From: Chryseobacterium sp. 3008163
Lineage (GTDB): Bacteria > Bacteroidota > Bacteroidia > Flavobacteriales > Weeksellaceae
Length of the DNA: 64,000 bases
Direction of reading: 5' to 3'
NCBI RefSeq assembly: GCF_003669035.1
Contig: NZ_CP033070.1
Location: 1,116,001 to 1,180,000 of the forward strand
The position numbers and the translations under genes were made by a program. The notes beneath the pieces are model-generated. The model did not search any database. It saw nothing but the letters and a program-made list of their open reading frames with translations, and was not told the DNA's origin. Below are positions 52,733 to 62,621 of the stretch, piece after piece (position 1 is the first letter of the stretch; every line of letters begins with the position of its first letter).

Positions 52733-54405
52733 TTACTCCGGCTTATAGGAGTCTTTTAAAGTTACTGTTCTGTTGAATACAAAATTTGTATCCGTAGAAT
52801 CCTGATCTTTCGTAAAATAACCAATTCTCTGGAACTGAAGCGGTTCGCCCACAGCAACATCTTTCAAACTTGGCTCAGCAAATCCCTGAATGGTAGATAC
52901 AGAATCCGGATTGATGAAATTTAAGAAATCTACATCTTTCTCAGCATCAGGCTGTTCTACCGTGAATAAGTTATCGTAAATTCTGACATCTACAGGAATT
53001 GCATGTGATGCAGAAACCCAATGAAGTGTTCCTTTTACTTTTCTTAAACTCTCTTCAGTTCCGCTTCCTGACTTAGATTTTTCGTCGTAAGTAGCGTAGA
53101 TTGTCGTGATTTCACCGTTTTCATCCTTATCCACTCTTTCAGCTTTGATGATGTAAGCCGACTTTAAACGGACTTCGCCACCCAATTTTAATCTGAAGAA
53201 TTTTTTGTTTGCTTCTTCCTGAAAATCTTCACGTTCTATATATAATTCTCTTGAGAACGGAACTTCTCTTGTTCCTGCATTTTCCTGCTCAGGATTGTTC
53301 TCAGTCTCTAACCACTCTTCTTGTCCTTCAGGATAATTCTCAATGACCAATTTTACCGGATCAACGACCGCCATGACACGTTTTGCAACTTTATTCAGAT
53401 CTTCACGCACGCAGAAATCTAATAATTGAATGGATATTAAATTTTCTCTCTTGGCAACACCTACCTTATCAATAAAGTTCCTAATAGAAGTCGGTGTAAA
53501 CCCTTTTCTTCTCATTCCGGAAATCGTAGGCATTCTAGGATCGTCCCAACCGTTGACCACATTTTCAGCGACTAGCCTTTGTAGTTTTCGTTTGGAAGTA
53601 ATCATATAAGAGACATTCATCCTTGCAAATTCTCTTTGCTTATTTTTAACCTTACCGTCTTCGTACACTTGGTCTAAATACCAGTTGTAAAGCGGTCTGT
53701 GGTTTTCAAACTCTAAAGAGCAAAGGGAGTGCGAAATTTGTTCGATATAATCAGATTCTCCATGAGCCCAGTCATACATCGGATAAATTTTCCATGCCGT
53801 TCCTGTTCTATGGTGAGGTTTATTCAAAATTCTGTACATAACAGGGTCACGCATATTCATATTTGGCGAAACCATATCAATTTTTGCACGAAGTGACATA
53901 GAACCACTTTCAAATTCACCGTTTTTCATCTTTTCGAATAGCCCTAAAGATTCTTCAACAGGACGATTTCTGAATGGTGATTCTACACCCGGCTCAGCAG
54001 GATTTTTTCTCTGCTCGGTAATCGTTTGCGATGGTTGCTCGTCTACATAAGCTTTCCCTTCTTTAATCAATTGAACAGCCCAATCGTAAAGTTGCTGGAA
54101 GTAATCAGATGCGTACAACACTTTATCCCATTTGAAACCTAACCATTCAACGTCTTTCATAATAGAATCTACAAATTCCTGCTCTTCTTTTTCAGGGTTT
54201 GTATCGTCGAAACGAAGGTTTACGGGAGCATTGTATTTTTCGCCCAAACCAAAGTTAATGCAGATTGCTTTTGTGTGACCTACATGCAGATAACCATTGG
54301 GTTCCGGCGGAAAACGGAAACGGATCTGATCATTTCTCATACCGTTTGCCAAATCATCTTCTATAATTTGCTCAATAAAATTGAGTGATTTTTTTCTTCT
54401 TCCAT
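52733..54405 (-). CDS. glnS: glutamine--tRNA ligase, apparent frameshift near the N-terminus
   Basis: The repaired product has 557 residues. Class I motifs: PPEPNGYLHVGHTKAI (HIGH) and SYMITSKRKLQRLV (KMSKS-like), plus RFDDTNPEKEEQEFV. From the ATG at 54405 the frame reads MEEEK and then breaks in A7 (coding strand; 54389-54395). One more A restores MEEEKKSLNFIEQIIEDDLANGMRND and joins the 539-residue TTG-started frame. It charges tRNA-Gln. As an essential enzyme in bacteria without the GatCAB route for Gln, an inactive copy is unlikely, which points to a sequence undercall. Confidence 0.93.
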
Positions 54406-54566
54406 TAGAGTAAACTTACGTTGCTGCATAGTTTACACAGCAATTTGCAAATTTAAGAAAATTTAAGGGTTAAAAAAAACGATATTTTTAATCTTAAATT
54501 CACAAACAATTGAAAATTTATTCCGAACTTTATTCAACCAAAATTACATTCACAAAACTATTGATA

Positions 54567-55699
54567 ATGGCTGTTTATATCCTCAGCAACCGCAAAATTG
54601 TACGTCATAAAGGCGAAAAGACAGATTCTTTCTCCAACGATGAATACTCAATCCCGAATTTCAGGATTGCGAAATGTAATTTTGAAAATTTCACAGAGCC
54701 AACTTCTCAGGAAAAAAGAAAAAAGATTATTCCAACAGAAAAATTTTAGACTATCGCTTGTTTTCCGAACCTGACAAACAAGGGTATGAAGAAGTTTTGG
54801 AGGTTTTATTAGGCGAAAAAGCTTTAAAAAACTCAAAATTAACGGCAAATAATCTCGGCGGAACTCAGAGAATGTTTTATGAGTTATATAAAAATATGTC
54901 TTCTACAAAAGTGAGAAGTGATGTTTTGATATTTATTCATGGGTATGCGTACACTTTTGACGATGAACTGAAAGCTATTATTGATCTCAAAAAACTGTTT
55001 ATTGATAATCACGAATCTCCGATTGAACATATTTTGTTTGTGAGTTGGCCCGCATCCAGCAGTTTGGTTCCAATGACGTATTTTGATGATAAGGCGGCAA
55101 GCATTAATTCCGGAACTTCATTGGTGAGAATGTTTTATTTCTATACTCAATTTTTAAAAGATATTTTCTCTCACAAAGACCTGAAACCTTGCAATCAGCA
55201 CATTCACCTAATGACACATTCTATGGGGAACAGAGTGCTTCAAAGTATGCTGTACAGCTTGAAAAAAGAAAATGTGCTAAGAGTGATTGACCAAGTTTTA
55301 TTGTTAAATGCCGATGTTTCTTATAAAGTATTTGATGATGCGGAAAATTCTTTTAACAAGCTTCCCTTATTGGCAAACAAAGTTTCTATTTATTTAAATC
55401 GAAAAGATGCAATTCTGGGAATTTCTCAGTTTACAAAAAACATTCTCACCCCAAGATTAGGAAAAAATGGGCCTTCAAATATTGAACATTTTAAAGATAT
55501 TGTCTCCATTGTCGATTGTACATTTATTGAGAATGATTTAAAGAATACTTTCAAATTTGAGTTTGGAAACCATTGGGGGTACCTCTCTAGTTCACAGGCT
55601 CAGGATGATATTTTACAAACATTGAATGGGGTTGACAGAAATTTAATTACTAACAGAATAAAAAATAATGAATATACTTTCACCATTATTTCAGAATGA
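54567..55699 (+). pseudogene. alpha/beta hydrolase (DUF900-like), one frameshift
   Basis: The repaired product has 377 residues. From the ATG at 54567 it reads MAVYILSNRKIVRHKGEK and breaks at 54739-54747, where A5 precedes T4. One more A or T converts TEKF-stop to TEK(F/I)LDYRLFSEPDKQGYEE and joins the hydrolase part. There, LIFIHGYAYTFDDE holds the oxyanion region and HLMTHSMGNRVLQSM the nucleophile elbow SMGN (GxSxG variant HSMGN). It resembles DUF900 hydrolases of unknown substrate. Confidence 0.78.
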
Positions 55700-55799
55700 A
55701 AATACAATGCATTGAATAGTAATTTTTTTTCGCTATTATTTAGAATGGTACGACCTTTGTCCTACCCAAATTCATTCAGATAAACCAAAACTATATATT

Positions 55800-55880
55800 A
55801 TGAAAAAAGTCAAAAAAAAGTTTTCTTATATTTTAGATTATATAAAGAAAGCAATGTTCATCAAAAAAGACGTGATCTAA
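55800..55880 (+). CDS. candidate 26-residue highly basic peptide
   Basis: A short ORF starting MKKVKKKFSYILDY and ending FIKKDVI, with nine Lys in 26 residues. It lies alone between the hydrolase and the convergent menC gene. ATG and TAA are clear, but there is no promoter box or domain to confirm it. It could be a real small protein or chance. Confidence 0.35.
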   Translation: MKKVKKKFSYILDYIKKAMFIKKDVI

Positions 55881-55932
55881 ACCACGCCTGATATTATTTT
55901 AAAAACAGAATTTTATTGATTTAAAAACTACT

Positions 55933-56934
55933 TTAATTAAAAAATAACCGATCTCCTTTTAATTCCAAATCACTCTCAAAGTTGTTTGTGAACAAACTTC
56001 CTGTACCCAAACCTTGAGGCATAGGATTATTTTTTGTAAATGTATATTGTGCAATTGCATTTAAGCCTAAATTACTTTCCAATGCAGAAGTAATCCACCA
56101 ACCAATATTGTTTTGGTCGGCTAAAGCTATCCATTCATCAGAACCCGAAATACCACCTACCAAAGATGGTTTCAAAATAATGTATTGAGGTTTTATAGCT
56201 TCTAAAAGTTTTTTCTTTTTATTAAAATCAATCACTCCTATCAATTCTTCATCTAAAGCAATCGGAGTTGGAGTTTGAGCGCATAATTCTGCCATATCAT
56301 TCCAATTTCCGGCTTTTATAGGCTGTTCAATAGAATGAATATTCAAATCTGCCAATTGTTGCAATACGATTTTAGCTTCATCTTTCGAAAATCCGCCGTT
56401 GGCATCAACACGCAGTTCCAGTTTTTCTTTAGAAAATTTTTGTCTTAATTTTTGAAGAATTTCATGCTCAGATTTCCAGTCGACCCCGATTTTTAATTTG
56501 ATACAATGAAAGCCTTGTGCTAATTTTTCCTGAATCTGTTCTTCCATGTAACCAACATCGCCCATCCAGATCAAACCATTGATCATCATTGAGCTTTTAC
56601 CTTCTGTAAATTCACTAGGGAAGTATAATTTTCCGCCATGCTTTAGATTTAGTAAAGCCTGTTCATATCCAAACCAAATTGATGGAAATTCTTTTAATTC
56701 TTCTTTTAAAAATTCAAAGTCCTGATGAATATTTTCGCACAACCATTTTAGTTTATCTTCATAATCCGGTCGGTCATCAAAACTCAGTCCTCTGAAAATA
56801 GCACACTCTCCTACTCCTTTTTTTCCGTCATTGGAAATTTCAAGAATAAAAGTTTCCTTTTCATACAAAACGCCACGAGATGTTCCACTCGGGCGTTTGA
56901 ATTTTAATAAATATCTAAAATATTCTGCTTTCAT
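55933..56934 (-). CDS. menC: o-succinylbenzoate synthase
   Basis: 333 residues, enolase superfamily. Catalytic Lys pair in IKLKIGVDWKSE, metal ligands Asp in LRVDANGGF, Glu in SIEQPIKAG and Asp in IALDEELIG, second Lys in IILKPSLVGG. It dehydrates SHCHC to o-succinylbenzoate in menaquinone synthesis. It starts immediately after the fbp stop (TAA then ATG), so both are cotranscribed. Menaquinone is the quinone of aerobic Flavobacteriia. Confidence 0.9.
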   Translation of the reverse strand: MKAEYFRYLLKFKRPSGTSRGVLYEKETFILEISNDGKKGVGECAIFRGLSFDDRPDYEDKLKWLCENIHQDFEFLKEELKEFPSIWFGYEQALLNLKHGGKLYFPSEFTEGKSSMMINGLIWMGDVGYMEEQIQEKLAQGFHCIKLKIGVDWKSEHEILQKLRQKFSKEKLELRVDANGGFSKDEAKIVLQQLADLNIHSIEQPIKAGNWNDMAELCAQTPTPIALDEELIGVIDFNKKKKLLEAIKPQYIILKPSLVGGISGSDEWIALADQNNIGWWITSALESNLGLNAIAQYTFTKNNPMPQGLGTGSLFTNNFESDLELKGDRLFFN

Positions 56935-57951
56935 TTATTTCACGCTGTCAATTCGCATAAACTCTTCAGCTTTTTCTACCATATCAATACTTCCTGCGAA
57001 GAATGGTATTCTTTGGTGAAGTTCGGTAGGCTCAACCTCCATAATTCTTCTGAAACCGTCTGTAGCCTTCCCGCCAGCCTGTTCAGCCAAGAATGCCATC
57101 GGATTACATTCGTATAATAATCTCAGTTTTCCGTTCGGCGACTGACCGTATGATGGATAAATATAAATTCCACCTTTCAACATATTTCTGTGAAAATCTG
57201 CCACCAAAGAACCAATATATCTTGATGTGTAAGGACGGTCACCTTCTTCCATCTGACAATATTTCAGGTAATTTTTAACTCCCTGAGGGAATTTAATATA
57301 ATTTCCTTCGTTGATTGAGTAAATTTTACCCGTTCTTGGGAAAGTCATGTTAGGATGAGAAAGATAATACGTTCCCAAAGAAGGATCTAGAGTAAATCCG
57401 TTCACCCCGTTTCCTGTTGTGTAAACAATCATCGTAGACGAACCGTAAATTACATATCCTGCAGCAATCTGATTAATCCCTTTTTGTAAGAAATCTTCCA
57501 ACTGAACCGGTGTTCCAGGCTCGGTAACTCTTCTGTAAATTGAGAAAATAGTTCCTACAGAAACATTAACGTCTATATTTGAAGAACCATCCAAAGGATC
57601 GATTAATACTACATATTTACTTAAATGACCATTTTCTCCACATTTGATGTCGATAAAATCGTCATTTTCTTCAGAAGCAATTCCGCAGACAACTTCTCTC
57701 TGAGAAAGTGCGGTGATAAAGATATCATTTGCAATCACATCAAGCTTTTGCTGCTCTTCACCCTGAATATTCTGATTTCCTGCAGCTCCTGTAATATCTA
57801 CGATTCCAGCTTTGTTAACTTCTCTGTTTACGACCTTGGATGCCAGCCTTATAGCACTTAGAAGACGTGAAAATTCACCAGTGGAATACTGAAAATCTTC
57901 CTGTTTATCAATTAAAAATTCTCCTAAAGTCTGTAACGGTTGATCTGACAT
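56935..57951 (-). CDS. fbp: class I fructose-1,6-bisphosphatase
   Basis: 338 residues. Metal and phosphate site [26 protein letters not shown] (about 113-138), [23 protein letters not shown] and [21 protein letters not shown] are conserved. It catalyses the committed step of gluconeogenesis. The ATG at 57951 ([10 protein letters not shown]) is preferred over one 57 nt upstream. It forms a two-gene unit with menC. Confidence 0.95.
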   Translation of the reverse strand: MSDQPLQTLGEFLIDKQEDFQYSTGEFSRLLSAIRLASKVVNREVNKAGIVDITGAAGNQNIQGEEQQKLDVIANDIFITALSQREVVCGIASEENDDFIDIKCGENGHLSKYVVLIDPLDGSSNIDVNVSVGTIFSIYRRVTEPGTPVQLEDFLQKGINQIAAGYVIYGSSTMIVYTTGNGVNGFTLDPSLGTYYLSHPNMTFPRTGKIYSINEGNYIKFPQGVKNYLKYCQMEEGDRPYTSRYIGSLVADFHRNMLKGGIYIYPSYGQSPNGKLRLLYECNPMAFLAEQAGGKATDGFRRIMEVEPTELHQRIPFFAGSIDMVEKAEEFMRIDSVK

Positions 57952-58205
57952 TTTTATGTTTTTTACTTTACCGTCAAATTTCGTAAAATTTATCACACTA
58001 AAAAACATTTTCTCATAAAAGACTTTAAATACTATTAATCAACATCTTAAACCTAAATTTCTCTTAAATAATTAGGAGACAGTCTGTCAGAACTACTCCC
58101 AAATCACACACCTAGGAAAGCAATATTTCATCTCTTTTACGGTAATTTTAATTAAATCTTAATTCAACCTGCCGCTGCCCTATTTCATATCTCATCGTAA
58201 ATGTC

Positions 58206-58213
58206 TAATTTTG
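58206..58213 (+). promoter_or_regulatory. -7 promoter element upstream of the aspartate kinase gene
   Basis: TAATTTTG matches TAnnTTTG exactly, 57 nt before the start codon. No other element was recognised in the 319-nt divergent gap between fbp and this gene. Confidence 0.45.
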
Positions 58214-58270
58214 ACCTCCGAAAAAAAACGTGAATGATTTATATCTAACAATTTTATTCTTAACAATTTA

Positions 58271-59509
58271 ATGAAAATTTTCAAGTTTGGTGGCGCATCT
58301 GTGAAAGACGCTGAAAGTGTAAAAAATGTATCAATGGTTCTTAGCAGCCAGGGTTTTGAAAAATGTCTATTGGTAATTTCAGCGATGGGTAAAACCACCA
58401 ATGAGCTGGAAAAGGTGGTAGAAATGTATTTCAAAAAAGACAACTATCAAACTGAAATTGAGAATATAAAACAGAAACACATCGAAATAGCCAAGGGGCT
58501 TTTCTCGGAAGATCATGCAGTATTTGCAGAAATCAATTTATTTTTTGATGATATTGTTTCATTTTTAAGAAGAAATAAATCTCCTAATTACAATTTTGTG
58601 TACGATCAGGTTGTGAGCTGTGGAGAAATGATATCTACCAAAATTGTAAGCGAATATCTTAATGATATCCAGTTTACAAACCAATGGCTCGATGCAAGAG
58701 ACTTTATAAAAACAGACGACTCTTACAGAGATGGCAATGTGAATTGGCAAAAAACTGAAGAATTCATATCGAATTTAAATTCTAATATTTGCTATGTAAC
58801 TCAAGGTTTCATTGGTTCTGATGACAATAATTTCACTGTAACTTTAGGAAGAGAGGGCTCAGATTATTCTGCAGCAATTTTCGCTTATTGTCTTGATGCA
58901 ACTGCGATGACGATTTGGAAAGACGTTCCTGGAGTAATGACGGGTGACCCAAGAATTTTTAAAGACGTTACGCTTTTATCTAATATATCTTATGAAGAAG
59001 CGATAGAAATGGCCTATTTCGGTGCAAGTGTAATTCACCCAAAAACTTTGCAGCCACTTCAGCAAAAAAATATTCCTTTTTATGTGAAATCTTTCGTAGA
59101 TCCTACAAAAGAAGGAACCAAAGTAGGTGCTTCTGAAAAAAACCAAAGTGAAGAATCTTATATTCTAAAAGGTGATCAGACATTGCTTAAAATTTCCACA
59201 AGAGATTTTTCATTCATTGCAGAAGATCACATGAGCTTAATTTTCAATAATTTAGCTAAATATAAAATTAAAGTTTCTTTGATGCAGAATTCTGCAATTT
59301 CATTGGCGCTATGCCTTGAAGATAAATTCCTTAAAATTGAGGAGCTGAATAATGAACTTCAGAAAATTTTCAAAACCGATATAATAAAAAATGTATCTTT
59401 ATTTACGGTAAGAAATGCAAAAATGGAGAACATCGACAAATTTTACCAAGAAAAAAGTGTATTATTGGAACAGATTTCAAAAAACACACTTCAAATGGTA
59501 ACATTGTAA
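58271..59509 (+). CDS. lysC: aspartate kinase
   Basis: 412 residues. The amino-acid kinase domain has FKFGGASVKDAES (5-17), LLVISAMGKTTNELEKV, VTLGREGSDYSAAIFAY and WKDVPGVMTGDPRI. An ACT-type regulatory region follows (about 295-390: LLKISTRDFSFIAEDHMSLIFNNLAKYKIKVSLMQNSAISLAL). It phosphorylates aspartate, the first step to Lys, Thr and Met. It lies 23 nt upstream of the OlsF-like gene. Confidence 0.93.
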   Translation: MKIFKFGGASVKDAESVKNVSMVLSSQGFEKCLLVISAMGKTTNELEKVVEMYFKKDNYQTEIENIKQKHIEIAKGLFSEDHAVFAEINLFFDDIVSFLRRNKSPNYNFVYDQVVSCGEMISTKIVSEYLNDIQFTNQWLDARDFIKTDDSYRDGNVNWQKTEEFISNLNSNICYVTQGFIGSDDNNFTVTLGREGSDYSAAIFAYCLDATAMTIWKDVPGVMTGDPRIFKDVTLLSNISYEEAIEMAYFGASVIHPKTLQPLQQKNIPFYVKSFVDPTKEGTKVGASEKNQSEESYILKGDQTLLKISTRDFSFIAEDHMSLIFNNLAKYKIKVSLMQNSAISLALCLEDKFLKIEELNNELQKIFKTDIIKNVSLFTVRNAKMENIDKFYQEKSVLLEQISKNTLQMVTL

Positions 59510-59532
59510 AACTAATTCCGACTAAACCACAG

Positions 59533-61374
59533 ATGAGCTTAATATCGAAAACTGATTTAATCAAAGCTTCCGGCTTACATAAAATAGGATTCCTCAAAAA
59601 TCCTGTTGCGTCTGCTGTCATGAGCATTGCAAAAATAAATGAAGTCAACAGACTTTATGACAAGCTGAAAGACAAAGAAGGTAAAGATTTTTTCGATTCT
59701 TTCGTCAGAGAAAGGAATTTAAGCTATGTTGCGTTTGAGGAAGATTTAGCAAAAATACCTAAAACAGGACCTTTTATATTGGTTTCTAATCATCCTTTGG
59801 GTGCTATTGACGGAATTCTAATGTGTAAAATTCTTTCAGAAGTACGTCCGGATTTCAAAGTGATGGGAAATTTTCTTTTAGAAAAAATAAAGCCCATGGA
59901 ACCGTTTGTGATTGCTGTAAATCCTTTTGAAGGAAGAAAAGAAGTCAGAAACAGTGCAACCGGAATGCGTGAAACTTTGAAACATCTCGAAAACGGTGGC
60001 TGCGTAGGAATTTTCCCTGCCGGAGAAGTTTCAAACAAGAACAATCCTTATGGTGAGATTCTGGACAGAGAGTGGGAAAAACCGGCTTTAAAGCTTATAA
60101 AAATGGCAAAAGTTCCTGTTGTCCCAATGTATTTTCATGCGAAGAACAGCACTTTATTTTATCAGGTTGCTAAGATTCATCCTAACTTACAGACCATTAT
60201 GCTTCCTGCGGAAATGATGAATGACCGTGAGAAACCCATCAGAATCAGAATAGGAAAACCTATCACTGTAAAAGCGATGGATGAAATGGAAAACATTGAG
60301 GAATTGGGAGAGTTTCTGAAACGTAAGGTTTATATGATGAAATCTTATTACGAAAAAAGAAAATCTCTGGCCCAGGTCATCAATCTTAAAAATTTATCAC
60401 TTAAATTCCAGCTTTTGCGAGAAGAAAACATCGTTCAGAATATTATCGATGAAACTCCGAAGGAAGATTTAATAAAAGATATTTCTAAACTTCGTGGAAC
60501 CGACAAAATGCTCTTCAGCAACGGTAATTACGAAATTTATTTTACAGCATACGAAGAAATCCCTTCTGTGATGAGGGAAATCGGTAGACAGAGAGAGCTG
60601 ACTTTCCGCGCAGTGGGTGAAGGCAGTAATTTACCGTTTGATCTTGATGAATACGACAAACATTACCATCACTTATTTTTGTGGGATAATGCTGCAGAAA
60701 AACTTGCCGGTGCTTACAGAATGGCTTTGGGTAAAGATGTGATGAAAAAATTCGGAATTAAAGGCTTTTATACGAGTTCTTTATTTGAATTTGAACAAGA
60801 TATTCATCCGTTTTTCAAAAAAGTTATTGAAATGGGACGTGCTTATATCTGTGAAGAATATCAGCAAAAACCGCTTCCTTTATTCCTTTTGTGGCGTGGA
60901 ATTGTGCATGTCTGCCTAAGAAATCCGGATCACAAATTCCTGATGGGAGGTGTAAGTATTTCAAATAAATTTTCAGAGTTTTCTAAATCTTTGATGATTG
61001 AGTTCATGCGTTCAAATTACTACGATTCTGCTGTAGCTCAATACATTACACCAAGAAACGATTTCAAAGTAAAACTCCGAGATCGTGATAAGCACTTATT
61101 TTTAGATGAAATGGAATCTGATTTAAATAAATTAGATAAAATCATCGATGATCTGGAACCTGAATTGAGAATGCCGGTTTTAATCAAAAAATATATCAAA
61201 CAAAATGCAAAGGTGATTGCCTTTAATGTTGATCCCAACTTCAATGATGCGATTGACGGATTGATGTATATCAGAATCAGTGATCTTCCTGAAAGTACGA
61301 TTAAGCCTGTTTTAGAGGAAATGAGCGAGCAAATAAGAAAAGAGCAAGAAAATAATCAGACTGAAAATCAGTAG
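59533..61374 (+). CDS. olsF: bifunctional acyltransferase of ornithine/glycine lipid synthesis (OlsF type)
   Basis: 613 residues, two domains. The N-terminal PlsC-like domain (about 60-280) shows VSNHPLGAIDGI (HX4D) and FPAGEVSNK. The C-terminal GNAT/OlsB-like domain (about 320-550) shows SVMREIGRQRELTFRAVGEG, HHLFLWDNAAEKLAGAYRM and FEFEQDIHPFFKKVIEMGRAYI. In OlsF the C-terminal domain N-acylates ornithine (or glycine-type) head groups and the N-terminal domain adds the second, ester-linked acyl chain. Such phosphorus-free aminolipids are typical of this class. The head group here is not determined by the sequence. Confidence 0.8.
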   Translation: MSLISKTDLIKASGLHKIGFLKNPVASAVMSIAKINEVNRLYDKLKDKEGKDFFDSFVRERNLSYVAFEEDLAKIPKTGPFILVSNHPLGAIDGILMCKILSEVRPDFKVMGNFLLEKIKPMEPFVIAVNPFEGRKEVRNSATGMRETLKHLENGGCVGIFPAGEVSNKNNPYGEILDREWEKPALKLIKMAKVPVVPMYFHAKNSTLFYQVAKIHPNLQTIMLPAEMMNDREKPIRIRIGKPITVKAMDEMENIEELGEFLKRKVYMMKSYYEKRKSLAQVINLKNLSLKFQLLREENIVQNIIDETPKEDLIKDISKLRGTDKMLFSNGNYEIYFTAYEEIPSVMREIGRQRELTFRAVGEGSNLPFDLDEYDKHYHHLFLWDNAAEKLAGAYRMALGKDVMKKFGIKGFYTSSLFEFEQDIHPFFKKVIEMGRAYICEEYQQKPLPLFLLWRGIVHVCLRNPDHKFLMGGVSISNKFSEFSKSLMIEFMRSNYYDSAVAQYITPRNDFKVKLRDRDKHLFLDEMESDLNKLDKIIDDLEPELRMPVLIKKYIKQNAKVIAFNVDPNFNDAIDGLMYIRISDLPESTIKPVLEEMSEQIRKEQENNQTENQ

Positions 61375-61408
61375 GTTTTACGCTGATGGTAAAAAAGTTT
61401 GATTAATA

Positions 61409-61440
61409 TTTGCTTCATATACCAAAACTTCCTACTTTTG
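61409..61440 (+). promoter_or_regulatory. promoter of the first tRNA-Phe gene
   Basis: TTTG (61409-61412) and TACTTTTG (61433-61440) are separated by 20 nt, full consensus. The second tRNA gene has the same boxes and spacing. Confidence 0.75.
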
Positions 61441-61470
61441 CATCACTTTAAAACAACGAAGTAAATCAAT

Positions 61471-61543
61471 GGTTTCTTAGCTCAGTTGGTAGAGCAATGG
61501 ATTGAAAATCCATGTGTCCCTGGTTCGATTCCTGGAGAAACCA
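61471..61543 (+). tRNA. tRNA-Phe (GAA), copy 1
   Basis: 73 nt. The acceptor stem GGTTTCT pairs with AGAAACC; the D-arm AGCTCAGTTGGTAGAGC is standard. The anticodon loop TTGAAAA reads GAA within stem ATGGA/TCCAT, and the T-arm GGTTCGATTCC is standard. No CCA is encoded. It is followed by a terminator. Confidence 0.97.
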
Positions 61544-61546
61544 CTT

Positions 61547-61575
61547 AAACCGCCTTTCATTAGGCGGTTTTCTTT
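61547..61575 (+). terminator. terminator of tRNA-Phe copy 1
   Basis: AAACCGCC (61547-61554) pairs with GGCGGTTT (61563-61570), followed by T-rich sequence. Confidence 0.85.
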
Positions 61576-61595
61576 TCAAAATTGTTTAAAAGTAA

Positions 61596-61627
61596 TTTGC
61601 AGAATTTAATATTTATTATTACTTTTG
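61596..61627 (+). promoter_or_regulatory. promoter of the second tRNA-Phe gene
   Basis: TTTG (61596-61599) and TACTTTTG (61620-61627), 20 nt apart, with CA following as in copy 1. Confidence 0.75.
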
Positions 61628-61658
61628 CACCACTTCAAAACGAAGTACAAACCAAAAT

Positions 61659-61731
61659 GGTTTCTTAGCTCAGTTGGTAGAGCAATGGATTGAAAATCCA
61701 TGTGTCCCTGGTTCGATTCCTGGAGAAACCA
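61659..61731 (+). tRNA. tRNA-Phe (GAA), copy 2
   Basis: Identical in its 73 nt to the copy at 61471. It lies 115 nt downstream with its own promoter and terminator, so the two are separate transcription units, not a cotranscribed pair. Confidence 0.97.
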
Positions 61732-61734
61732 CTT

Positions 61735-61762
61735 AACCGCCTTATCTGAGGCGGTTTTTTTG
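61735..61762 (+). terminator. terminator of tRNA-Phe copy 2
   Basis: AACCGCCT (61735-61742) pairs with AGGCGGTT (61749-61756) and is followed by TTTTTT. Confidence 0.88.
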
Positions 61763-61849
61763 TTTTTAAATAAATTTTAAATTGAAAATATTAATTTTAT
61801 TAAAACATCATTCTAAATTTCTTCAAAATTGAAACAGTACATTAGCTGT

Positions 61850-62526
61850 ATGAAAATCCTAATCATTGAAGACGAAATAGAACTGGCTGAAAGTATCGCA
61901 GAATATCTTTCTGAAGAAAACTATTTGTGTGAATTTGCTAAGACATTTGCTGATGCAAACAATAAAATTGAGCAGTTTGAATATGATTGCATTATTTTAG
62001 ACATTATGCTTCCTGATGGCAATGGGCTGAAAATTTTAGAAAAACTAAAGCTTCAAAACAAGCAGGACGGCGTCATTATCGTTTCTGCCAAAAATGCACT
62101 TGATGACAAGATCCGAGGATTGCAAATGGGGGCTGATGATTACCTTACCAAACCATTTCATCTTTCAGAATTAATGGCGAGAGTTTTCTCAGTGATCCGT
62201 AGAAAACAGTTTAATAATTCAAATATTATTGTTCAAAATGAATTGCAATTAGATCTTTTAGCAAAAAGCGTTACCATCAATCAAAAAATAATCAGCTTGA
62301 CAAAAAAGAATTTGATTTACTTATTTATTTCATCGGAAATAAAAATAGAGTAATCTCCAAAAGTACTTTGGCAGAGCATCTTTCCGGCGATTTTGCAGAT
62401 ATGTTGGATAATCATGACTTCGTTTACGCGCACGTTAAAAACCTAAAAAAGAAATTATATGATGCAGGTTGTGAACATTACTTAAAAACCGTTTACGGAA
62501 CAGGCTATAAATGGGTTTTTATTTAA
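61850..62526 (+). pseudogene. OmpR-family response regulator, one frameshift
   Basis: The repaired product has 225 residues. Receiver domain (1-115): IIEDE, phosphoacceptor Asp in CIILDIMLPDGNG, Lys in YLTKPF. The winged-helix DNA-binding domain follows. The frame breaks in A6 (62302-62307). One more A turns TKKNLIYLF into TKKEFDLLIYFIGNKNRVISKS and joins the rest (YAHVKNLKKKLYDAG ... TVYGTGYKW). ATG at 61850 is preferred over a TTG 21 nt upstream. It is paired with the histidine kinase 95 nt downstream. Confidence 0.88.
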
Positions 62527-62621
62527 ACATACCTATTATTTTCATACTTTTATGTATCATTAAATTTCAAAGATGATTTTATAATAAAACATCATTTACA
62601 AATCATAATCCAAGATTTATT

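Noticed and set aside
57952..58008. Longer fructose-bisphosphatase
   Set aside because: The extra 19 codons are not part of the family; MSDQ at 57951 is the natural start.
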